Source: Candidatus Zixiibacteriota bacterium (GTDB lineage Bacteria; Desulfobacterota; Binatia; UBA9968). From it: a stretch of DNA of 64,000 nucleotides. Position numbers and translations under genes: made by a program. This document shows, piece after piece, positions 57,722-64,000 of the stretch; the first letter of the stretch is position 1; each line of letters opens with the position of its first letter. The notes under the pieces were generated by a model. The model ran no database searches and was not told the origin of the DNA. It worked only from the letters and a program-made list of their open reading frames with translations. The DNA is taken from positions 62,001-126,000 of the forward strand of contig DATLYW010000007.1 of the NCBI GenBank assembly GCA_035574315.1, in the 5' to 3' direction.

Positions 57722-58588
57722 ATGATCTACCTGCTCCTTGCGATTTTCGGCTCGGGCGTGATCCCCGTGGTCTTCCGCGCCTTCGGCGCGTGGCGCGTCA
57801 ATCTCTTCTGGGCGATTCCGGCGAACTACCTCACCTGTGTTTTCATCGGCAATCTCTGGGCGGGAGACTCGCTTTCGCTTTCATCGCTCGTGACCCAGGC
57901 GTGGATCGGCTTGGCCGCGATTCAGGGCCTGCTGCTCGCCGTCAACTTCTACCTGCTCGCCTATACCGCCCAGCGCGCGGGCGCCGCGATCGCGTCGCTC
58001 GCAAGCCGCCTCTCGGTGGCGGTCCCCTCGCTCCTCGCGTTCGTGCTCTACGGCGATCGGCTGACGCCCGGCAAGGCCGCGGGCCTGGGCGCGGCGCTGC
58101 TCGCCCTCTACCTCTGCACCGCGCCCGAGAAAAGCGAGAAGGGATCGGCGGCAGCTCTCTTCGGGCTCCTGCCTTTTCTCGTCTTTCTCACCTTCGGCTG
58201 CTACTTCTCGATCCTCAAGCACCTCCAGGTCCATTATCTCCGCCCGCCCGCCTACCACGCTTACGTCATGTCGGGGTTCGTCGCCGCCTTCGCCGCGAGC
58301 GTCGCGATCGGCTCGTTTCGCGGCCTGCTCTCGGCCGCGGACTTCCGTCTCCGCCATGCGGCGGCCGGGATCTCCCTCGGCGCGATCAACTATCTCGCCG
58401 TGTACGCGCTCTTGCGCGTGCTCGCCCTGGAAGGATGGGAAAGCTCCCAGATCTTTCCGATCTACAGCGTCGGGGTGGTCGCGGTGAGCGCGGCGCTCGC
58501 CGCGGCGATTTTTCGCGAGCGTCTCTCGCGCCGCAAATCGGCCGGCCTGGCCGCCGGCCTGGTGGCCGTGGCTCTGCTCAACCGGTAG
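57722..58588 (+). CDS. EamA/DMT-family transporter
   Basis: The 288-residue membrane protein has ten hydrophobic segments. Its start MIYLLLAIFGSGVIPVVFRAFGAWRVN, the RAGAAIASLASRLSVAVPSLLAFVLYGDRLTPGKAAGLG repeat and the end IYSVGVVAVSAALAAAIFRERLSRRKSAGLAAGLVAVAL are EamA-like. The chosen ATG at 57722 has a GTG directly before it at 57719. It is not closely similar to the transporter at 19.2 kb. The substrate is not known. Confidence 0.85.
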   Translation: MIYLLLAIFGSGVIPVVFRAFGAWRVNLFWAIPANYLTCVFIGNLWAGDSLSLSSLVTQAWIGLAAIQGLLLAVNFYLLAYTAQRAGAAIASLASRLSVAVPSLLAFVLYGDRLTPGKAAGLGAALLALYLCTAPEKSEKGSAAALFGLLPFLVFLTFGCYFSILKHLQVHYLRPPAYHAYVMSGFVAAFAASVAIGSFRGLLSAADFRLRHAAAGISLGAINYLAVYALLRVLALEGWESSQIFPIYSVGVVAVSAALAAAIFRERLSRRKSAGLAAGLVAVALLNR

Positions 58589-58601
58589 GCCCGCTCCGGC
58601 T

Positions 58602-59168
58602 TCAGCGCGCGCCGAGCAGCTTTTCGAGCTGAGCCACGACGCGCGGGTCCTCCGGCTCGACCGCGCTCTCGAAGACCGCCACCGGCCTGCCCGACCGGTC
58701 GAGGAGATACTTCTGGAAGTTCCAGCGCGGCGGCTTCGCGGTCCGCGCGGCGAGGTCGCGAAACAGCGGATTGGCGCCCGCTCCGACCACCGAGCTCTTC
58801 GCGAACATCGGGAAGGTGACACCGTAGTTCAACCGGCAGAACTCGGCGATCTCGTCGTTCGAGCCCGGCTCCTGCCCGCCGAAGTCGTTTGCCGGAAAGC
58901 CGAGCACGGCGAAGCCCTTGTCGCGATAGCGGCGATAGAGCCGCTCCAGCCCTTCGTACTGCGGCGTGTAGCCGCACTTGCTCGCGGTGTTGACGATCAG
59001 CAGCACCTTGCCCCCGAACCGGCAGAGCGAGACCGTCTCTCCGGAAAGGCTCACGAGCTTGCGGTCGAGAATGGCGGGGCAGGCGGCCTCCGCGGCAAAG
59101 CCGCGCTCCGCCGAGCCCGACGCGATGACAGCAACAAGGATCGATACCACGAACGATGCCCGGGCCAT
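58602..59168 (-). CDS. Exported glutathione peroxidase family protein
   Basis: The 188-residue protein reduces peroxides. It starts with a signal peptide (MARASFVVSILVAVIASGSAERGFAAEA), so it acts in the periplasm. The peroxidatic residue C65 is in NTASKCGYTPQ, with Q99 in DFGGQEPGSN and W149-N150 in RWNFQKYL; the tetrad is complete, with Cys rather than Sec. The start at 59168 was chosen over a longer frame because it begins the signal peptide. It is divergent from the GST gene. Confidence 0.9.
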   Translation of the reverse strand: MARASFVVSILVAVIASGSAERGFAAEAACPAILDRKLVSLSGETVSLCRFGGKVLLIVNTASKCGYTPQYEGLERLYRRYRDKGFAVLGFPANDFGGQEPGSNDEIAEFCRLNYGVTFPMFAKSSVVGAGANPLFRDLAARTAKPPRWNFQKYLLDRSGRPVAVFESAVEPEDPRVVAQLEKLLGAR

Positions 59169-59224
59169 ACGGTTCACTTCCGCACCCTTTCTATCACGGC
59201 GCCGGGAACGATGCACCCCCGGCA

Positions 59225-59254
59225 TTGACACGACTCCCCTGCGGCGAATAAAAG
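59225..59254 (+). promoter_or_regulatory. Sigma70-like promoter of the GST gene
   Basis: TTGACA (59225-59230), an 18-base spacer and TAAAAG (59249-59254) lie 58 bases before the GST start. The -35 is perfect, and the region is divergent to the glutathione peroxidase gene. Confidence 0.55.
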
Positions 59255-59312
59255 GTCGGTTGGAGCCGCCGGGGATGTCGGCGGCCCGAAACCCGGAGGG
59301 AGGAGCATTCCC

Positions 59313-59939
59313 ATGATGACGCTTTACTTCAGTCCCGGAGCCTGCTCACTGGCGTCGCACATCGGCCTGGAGGAGACCGGCGCGCCCTACGAGGCCAAGC
59401 TGATCCTGCTCGCGAAGAAGCAGCAGCTGACCGAGGAGTACTTGAAGATCAATCCGCGCGGCAAGGTGCCGGCGCTGAGCGTCGACGGCCGGGTGCTGGT
59501 CGAGAACACGGCGATCCTCACGTACCTCGCCCGGCGCTTCCCCGAGAAAAAGCTCATGCCGGCCGATCCGTTCGAAGAGGCGCGCTGCATCTCGACGATG
59601 TGCTGGTTCTCCAGCGTCGTCCATCCCTCCTTCCAGCGCTGCAACCGCCCGGAGCGCTTCGCCGAGAGCGAGGTGGCGTACGAGGCGATCAAGGCGAACG
59701 GGCGGAAATCGTTCTGGGCCAACCTCCAGGAGATCGACGCCATGTTCAAGGGGAACGACTGGATCATGGGCCCTCAGTACACCGTCGTCGACCCCTACGC
59801 GCTGGTCTTCTACGGCTGGGGCCTTCGCGGCCAGTTCCCGATGCACGAGCTCAGGGCTTATACGGCGTGGCGGGAACGGATGATGAACCGCCCCACCGTG
59901 CGCAAGATCGTCGAGGAGGAGCAGAAGCTCGCGGCGTAG
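59313..59939 (+). CDS. Glutathione S-transferase family protein
   Basis: The 208-residue protein has the thioredoxin-like N-domain with MTLYFSPGACSLASHIGLEETG, the cis-Pro in GKVPALSVDG and the glutathione-binding LVENTAILTYLARRFPEK. A helical C-domain follows (MCWFSSVVHPSFQRCNRPERF). The SPGACSLASH stretch matches the beta-class GST pattern, where a Cys near position 10 contacts glutathione. With a glutathione peroxidase next door, it suggests the cell uses glutathione or a related thiol. Confidence 0.9.
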   Translation: MMTLYFSPGACSLASHIGLEETGAPYEAKLILLAKKQQLTEEYLKINPRGKVPALSVDGRVLVENTAILTYLARRFPEKKLMPADPFEEARCISTMCWFSSVVHPSFQRCNRPERFAESEVAYEAIKANGRKSFWANLQEIDAMFKGNDWIMGPQYTVVDPYALVFYGWGLRGQFPMHELRAYTAWRERMMNRPTVRKIVEEEQKLAA

Positions 59940-59993
59940 AGGGGAAGTCCGGGGCTTCACCGTCCGAAGGCTCAAAAATCTTCGTCGGCGCAA

Positions 59994-60050
59994 ACCGCTT
60001 GAACGTGTCGAACGACGCCAGGCGCGTCCGTCGAGCCTTCGAACGATCGC
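59994..60050. repeat. Intergenic nonamer repeat
   Basis: TTGAACGTG and TCGAACGAC are two consecutive units at 59999-60016; a further TTCGAACGATCG follows near 60038. The spacer lies between convergent genes (GST and the propeller protein). Matches are weaker than at 24.6 kb. Confidence 0.45.
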
Positions 60051-60064
60051 GCCGCCTGGAAGCC

Positions 60065-61330
60065 CTACAGCTTTTTCGCCGAGCGCTTGCCGTTCATGTG
60101 CCTGAGCGTCACCTGAATGATCCGGTTGGTGGCGCTCTGGTGGATGAGCAGGTTTCCGTCGCGGGTCGGCCTCATGTGTCTCACGATCCCGGAGTAGATC
60201 CCGCCGGAGGGGATCGGCCAGCTCTGGAAGCGCTCCGTGGCCGGATCGAAGCGCACCAGAGTGTCCGGCCGCTGCCCCGACTCGTTGTACCACACGATGT
60301 CGTCCACCACGGCGATCGCGTAGGGGTGCGATCGCGGGCCGCTCGGTGAAGGCCACTCGCGGCTCTGCCCGGTCCTGGGGTCGAAGCGGCCGAGCCGGCC
60401 GAGGCTCGAGTTTACGTACCAGATCGTCCCGTCGCTCGCGAAGTCGAGGCGCCGGACGGTGGTCTTGGGGTCGGGGAGCGTGTACTGCCTTGCCGCCATC
60501 GTCTCCGGCTCGACCCTGATCAGGCAGTTGCGGCCGTTGCACGCGACCCACAGCGAGCCGTCCGCGGCCTCCTTGATGCCGTAGGGGCGCGAGTTCGGCA
60601 TCGGCATGGCGACGAGCTCGATCGCGCCCGTCGCCGGGATCAGCCGGCCGACCATATTGCTCACCTGCAGCGTGAACCACAGTCGCCCCTTCTTGTCGAA
60701 GATCAACGTGTGCGGGTCCCGGGCCGCCGGATCCGGCATCCTGTATTCCGTGATCCGGTTCGCCTTCGGCTCGAGCTTGCCGATGGTCGCGTTGCCGTTG
60801 CCGGTGTACCAGATGTTGCCGTCCCGGTCGGGGGTCACGCTGTGGGGCCTCGCGCCCTTCGGCAGGCTGTACTCCCACACCTCGCCCGTCCGCGGGTCGA
60901 TCCGGCCCACGAGATCCGCCCACATTCCCGCCCACCAGATCGATCCGTCGGGCGCCTCCACCGGGTCGCGGGCGCGCTGCCCCGGAGTGGGAACCCTCCA
61001 CTCGCGAAACGCAATCGAGACGCTGCCGGGCACGAGCCTGGGCTTGCGGTCGGGACGCGGCGGGAAGTTCGCGGCGAGGTACTTCGCGATCGTGTCGCCG
61101 GCGGGGTTGGCGGAGAAATCGATCATCGTCTCGATCAGCTCCCGCCAGCCCTCGCGCGTGTAGCCGGCGCTGCGCGTGATCTCGTTGGTCTGGTGGCACG
61201 CCGTGCACATGCCCTGGACCAACGGCTTACCCGGGCCGTCGGGGAGATCCGCCTTCTGGCTCCAGGCGACAAAGGGGGCGGCCAGGAGAAAACACAGCCC
61301 CGCCGACCAGGCTATCCACAGTTTCGTCAT
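60065..61330 (-). CDS. Exported cytochrome c / virginiamycin B lyase-like propeller protein
   Basis: The 421-residue protein starts with a signal peptide (to about residue 25). A single c-type haem site follows, C42-T-A-C45-H46 in GMCTACHQTN. From about 110 a six- or seven-bladed propeller begins, of the Vgb lyase type (APDGSIWWAGMWADLVGRIDPRTGEVWEYSLP and repeats such as TPDRDGNIWYTGNG). In Vgb the propeller linearises streptogramin B; here no resistance claim is justified, as a fused haem domain suggests a redox or quinoprotein-like role in the periplasm. Confidence 0.85.
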   Translation of the reverse strand: MTKLWIAWSAGLCFLLAAPFVAWSQKADLPDGPGKPLVQGMCTACHQTNEITRSAGYTREGWRELIETMIDFSANPAGDTIAKYLAANFPPRPDRKPRLVPGSVSIAFREWRVPTPGQRARDPVEAPDGSIWWAGMWADLVGRIDPRTGEVWEYSLPKGARPHSVTPDRDGNIWYTGNGNATIGKLEPKANRITEYRMPDPAARDPHTLIFDKKGRLWFTLQVSNMVGRLIPATGAIELVAMPMPNSRPYGIKEAADGSLWVACNGRNCLIRVEPETMAARQYTLPDPKTTVRRLDFASDGTIWYVNSSLGRLGRFDPRTGQSREWPSPSGPRSHPYAIAVVDDIVWYNESGQRPDTLVRFDPATERFQSWPIPSGGIYSGIVRHMRPTRDGNLLIHQSATNRIIQVTLRHMNGKRSAKKL

Positions 61331-61398
61331 GGCTTTGCCTCCGCGTTCGGACGCTTACGGCTCCGTTTCCTTACGTGGAAAGACCGGGCCGGTGCCCG

Positions 61399-61725
61399 CT
61401 ATTCCTCCTCGTCCCCTTCTTCCTCCGCTGCGCTCTCCATCATCTCGTCGAAATCCTCCGGCAGCTCCTCGCCGGTCTCGTCGGCCATCTCCCTGGCCCA
61501 GCGTGCCATCGCCTTGGGATCGTCCATGTCGCCGAGCTTGCTCGGATCGGCGAGATCCTCGAGCGAGGAGTCCCGGGAACGCACTCGAGCCACGCGGGAA
61601 ATCAGCTTGCGGAGCTTTTTTCCGCCGCAGCGCGTGCACTCCGGTTCTCCGGAATCGGCGACGACTCCCACGAGAAACGAAAACGGCTTCTTGCAGTCGA
61701 GGCAGAGATACTCGTAGATCGGCAT
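61399..61725 (-). CDS. FmdB-family zinc ribbon protein
   Basis: The 108-residue protein starts at MPIYEYLCLDC and has the zinc ligands C8, C11, C30 and C33 (CLDC and CTRC), the FmdB signature. The rest is hydrophilic and ends in a strongly acidic tail (EDFDEMMESAAEEEGDEEE). Such proteins are named for the formamidase/acetamidase locus but their function is unclear. It is followed 69 bases later by the 3' end of the propeller gene on the same strand. Confidence 0.88.
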   Translation of the reverse strand: MPIYEYLCLDCKKPFSFLVGVVADSGEPECTRCGGKKLRKLISRVARVRSRDSSLEDLADPSKLGDMDDPKAMARWAREMADETGEELPEDFDEMMESAAEEEGDEEE

Positions 61726-61855
61726 GTCCCTGGCTCCGATCGGGATCACCCCGAGTAGAGTTGTCGGCCAGTCGGCGCGACGCCTCCGCGGACAATCTTT
61801 TCCCTCATCCCGCGGCGCCGCTCGGGACCACGATAAGCAAAGTCCCTCCGCGAGG

Positions 61856-63169
61856 TCAATACTCTCGTGCCCGCGCTATTTTCCTCGGCGGGCGGAGAAA
61901 AAAGCTCAGGCCCGCCGAGGCGAAGAGCATGGCGATGAAGATGCCGAAGGAGAGCTCGTAGCTCTGCGTGGCGTCGAAGAGCAGGCCGAAAAACGGCGGG
62001 CCGCCCGCGGAAAAGAGGCTGGTCAGGAGCGAGCCCATGCCCCGGATCTTTCCCAGCGTGAGGCGGCCGAAGTAGTTCGCCCAGATCACCTCGGCGAGGA
62101 TCGCCGTGCCGCCCATGCCGATGCCGTAGAGGAAAAAGCCCGCGTAGAGCGAAAAGAGCCCCGGGTCCGAGAGCGCCAGCAGGATGCCCATCGCCTGGAC
62201 CAGGAACTTCGCCATGATCAGCCGGGCGACGTTCACGCGCTCGGCGAGCACGCCCCAGACCATCGGCGTGCTGAACTGCATGACGGCGATCACGCTCATG
62301 ACGAAGGCCGCGACCATCGACGAATGGCCCTGATCGGTGACGAAGGAAAAGACGTGGAGGTTGAGCCCGGTCACGCCGACGTGCGAGACGCCGAACGTGA
62401 GAACGATCAGCCAGAAGGCCGAGGTGCGAAGCGCCTCGCGCCGGCTCCAGGCCACCTCGCCGGCTGCGCCGGCGCGCGCTTCCGGCGCCGCACGCCTGCC
62501 CGCCGCGGGTGAAGCGGCGACCTCCGTTGCGGCCGCGCCGTCGGGCCTCAGCCCCATGTCCTCCGGCCGCCGCCGCATGAGCAGCAGCGCCGGCCCGACC
62601 ACGAGCGCGAACGTGAGCAGGCCGAAAACCACCCATACGCCGCGCCATCCCACGTAGAGCATGAGCGCCGCGCCCGCCACCGGCATGCAGACCTTGGCCA
62701 GGCCGTGGCCCATGCCCGCCAGCGCCAGCGCCCGCCCCCGCATGCGCACGAACCACTGCGAGATCGAGACGTTCACCACCAGCGAGCCCATCAGCGCATC
62801 GCCCGGGCTCACGAGCAGCCAGCGGACCGCCGCGAACTGCCAGAAGTCGCGCGCCTGGCCGAGAAGCAGAAAGCCCACGCCCGAAACCAGGCCGCCCGCG
62901 GCCATGAGCCAGCGCCCGCCGTGGCGGTCGAGCAGCGTCCCGACCAGAGGCGCCGCCGCCGCGCCGATCAGGATCTCCCCCGAGCGAATCAGCGAGAAGG
63001 CGCCTCGCGAGAGCCCGAGATCCTGCGAGAGGGGTTTGAGGAAGACGCTGAGCGTGCTCGAGATCGAGAAAGCCGACGCGATGTGGGCGAAAAAACCGAC
63101 GGCGACGATCACCCAGCCGTAGAAGAACCTCGTCCGCCCCGTTGTCTGCTCGATGGTCGTGGCCGGCAC
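61856..63169 (-). CDS. MFS transporter (oxalate/formate antiporter-like)
   Basis: The 437-residue carrier has about twelve helices and a start FYGWVIVAVGFFAHIASAFSISSTLSVFLKPLSQDLGLSRGAFSL. It has the long linker RPEDMGLRPDGAAATEVAASPAAGRR between halves. It resembles the carrier at 20.2 kb, so the two are likely paralogs. No good ATG lies near the first helix; a GTG at 63169 (VPATTIEQ) fits best. A longer frame to 63331 overlaps the region upstream of the divergent GFA gene. Confidence 0.85.
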   Translation of the reverse strand: MPATTIEQTTGRTRFFYGWVIVAVGFFAHIASAFSISSTLSVFLKPLSQDLGLSRGAFSLIRSGEILIGAAAAPLVGTLLDRHGGRWLMAAGGLVSGVGFLLLGQARDFWQFAAVRWLLVSPGDALMGSLVVNVSISQWFVRMRGRALALAGMGHGLAKVCMPVAGAALMLYVGWRGVWVVFGLLTFALVVGPALLLMRRRPEDMGLRPDGAAATEVAASPAAGRRAAPEARAGAAGEVAWSRREALRTSAFWLIVLTFGVSHVGVTGLNLHVFSFVTDQGHSSMVAAFVMSVIAVMQFSTPMVWGVLAERVNVARLIMAKFLVQAMGILLALSDPGLFSLYAGFFLYGIGMGGTAILAEVIWANYFGRLTLGKIRGMGSLLTSLFSAGGPPFFGLLFDATQSYELSFGIFIAMLFASAGLSFFLRPPRKIARAREY

Positions 63170-63317
63170 GCTCCGGTTTGTAGCAGGGATTCGGTCGATT
63201 CCACAAGCGGAAGCCGCCCGACGGACGACGGCCGGTCGAGGCCGCGCTTTTTTTCGGCCGGGAGCTACGAAACGACGTGAACTCTTGATAGCATCGGGGC
63301 AAGGAGGATGAAGCGCC

Positions 63318-63734
63318 ATGCCTGACTTCAAGGGTGGATGTCTTTGCGGCCAGGTCCGTTACGAGTGTTCTGCGGACCCGTTTTTCATGGGCAACTGCCA
63401 CTGTCGCGACTGCCAGAAGGCGAGCGGCGGCGCTTACGAGCCGGCCATCGGCGTGCCGGCCGCGGCGCTGAAGATCACCGGCGCGGTCAAGTATCACGAC
63501 ACCAGGGCCGACAGCGGCAACATCCTGAGCCGCGGCTTTTGCCCGGAGTGCGGCTCGCGCCTGTTCGGGAAGACCAGCGCGAATCCCGATCTCGCGATGA
63601 TCACCGCCGGCAGCCTCGACGATCCGAGCCTGTACAGGCCGACGCTCGACATCTTCACGGCGAGCGCTCAGCCGTGGGACTGCATGGACCCGGCGCTGGC
63701 CAAGTTTCCGAAGATGCCGCCCATGGGAACGTAG
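63318..63734 (+). CDS. GFA family (glutathione-dependent formaldehyde-activating enzyme-like) protein
   Basis: The 138-residue protein has the GFA zinc-binding signature: C8 and C10 (GGCLCGQVRY), C27, C29 and C32 (NCHCRDCQ), and a later CPECGSRLF pair near 91-94. The fold is that of Gfa, although most members do not act in formaldehyde metabolism. It is divergent from the MFS gene and has an AAGGAGG ribosome site. The exact substrate is unknown. Confidence 0.9.
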   Translation: MPDFKGGCLCGQVRYECSADPFFMGNCHCRDCQKASGGAYEPAIGVPAAALKITGAVKYHDTRADSGNILSRGFCPECGSRLFGKTSANPDLAMITAGSLDDPSLYRPTLDIFTASAQPWDCMDPALAKFPKMPPMGT

Positions 63735-63839
63735 TCCCGAGCCCTGGAGCCGTCCCGGCCCTCGACGCTTGCGCCGGACCTCGACATGGACTATTCCCTG
63801 GGAATCGTTTTTCATCGAACCGGAGGAGGCGTTCCTGCG

Positions 63840-64000
63840 ATGCGTTCACTCGAGCGGGCGGTAAACCGATGGGGCACGGCGGCGCGCCGGGCCGTGTTGA
63901 TCGTCGTCGTCGTGCACTCGCTCTGGCCGGGAGCCGGCAGGACGCAGGAGGTCCCTCAGCCGGGGATAGAGGAGGAGTTCATCAAGCAGGAACGAATCTA
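63840..64000 (+). CDS. Start of an exported protein, truncated by the window edge
   Basis: Only 53 codons are visible. A strong GGAGGAGG ribosome site precedes the ATG at 63840. The product starts with a basic stretch and a hydrophobic segment (AVLIVVVVHSLWPGAGR) that looks like a signal peptide, then an acidic mature start (GIEEEFIKQE). The family cannot be recognised from this fragment. Confidence 0.55.
   Translation, partial: MRSLERAVNRWGTAARRAVLIVVVVHSLWPGAGRTQEVPQPGIEEEFIKQERI

Noticed and set aside
60065..61330. Streptogramin B resistance gene
   Set aside because: The propeller resemblance alone does not show lyase activity, and the fused haem c site points elsewhere.
1..64000. CRISPR arrays, tRNA and rRNA genes
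   Set aside because: No regularly spaced direct repeats with unique spacers, no tRNA-like TPsiC/anticodon arrangement and no rRNA sequence were recognised by eye. A covariance-model scan would be needed to exclude a tRNA fully.

Overview
The window is a GC-rich (roughly two-thirds G+C by eye) chromosomal segment from a free-living bacterium with a large catabolic repertoire. No rRNA, tRNA, CRISPR array, complete transposon or phage module was seen. The mix of form II-like molybdenum hydroxylase, LLM-type flavin oxidoreductases, many solute-binding proteins, MmgE/PrpD proteins and amidohydrolases resembles uncultured soil or groundwater lineages such as Rokubacteria/Methylomirabilota or Binatota. 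That assignment is an inference from gene content; no phylogenetic marker in the window settles it.

Layout. 1-10.5 kb: a molybdenum hydroxylase (large subunit cut by the window edge, FAD subunit, 2Fe-2S subunit) overlaps an ABC ATPase and permease of the nitrate/sulfonate/taurine type, followed by an amidohydrolase, an aldo/keto reductase, a cupin and two LLM flavin oxidoreductases. 10.4-15.4 kb: a lyase of the isocitrate lyase/PEP mutase family and a Bug-type binding protein on the minus strand, divergent from a plus-strand module of aconitase-like large and small subunits plus a second lyase. 15.7-24.6 kb: HrpB helicase, dienelactone hydrolase, DMT and MFS transporters, two NMT1/THI5-type binding proteins and an SDR that lacks the catalytic Tyr. 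24.7-28.5 kb: a two-gene operon that looks like the two halves of cyanobacterial ArgZ/AgrE (arginine dihydrolase and ornithine cyclodeaminase) encoded separately, then ettA.

29.7-31.1 kb is a lower-GC, gene-poor island with two attC-like sites and small ORFs. It reads as an integron cassette remnant without an integrase. 31.1-38.5 kb holds DoxX, a MoaD/ThiS-like protein overlapping a BNR-propeller protein, an ECF42-like sigma factor with its DGPF (YCII) partner and a VOC protein, a degenerate metallo-beta-lactamase-fold protein, an M48 lipoprotein peptidase and an alpha/beta hydrolase.

38.9-54.1 kb is the most distinctive part. An iron-type ABC binding protein and fused permease (plus strand) converge on a ten-gene minus-strand operon: an IclR regulator, three MmgE/PrpD proteins, a TcuA-like flavoprotein, a second binding protein, another flavoprotein dehydrogenase, EtfB, EtfA and a fourth MmgE/PrpD protein. 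Together they suggest uptake and stepwise oxidation/hydration of a di- or tricarboxylic acid, with electrons passed to ETF. 54.3-64 kb contains two MFS transporters, an amidohydrolase, a TPR protein, a DMT transporter, a periplasmic glutathione peroxidase, a GST, a cytochrome c/Vgb propeller protein, an FmdB zinc ribbon, a GFA protein and the start of a secreted protein cut by the window edge.

A family of imperfect nonamer repeats (consensus near TTGAACGGC) recurs in at least seven intergenic spaces across the window.
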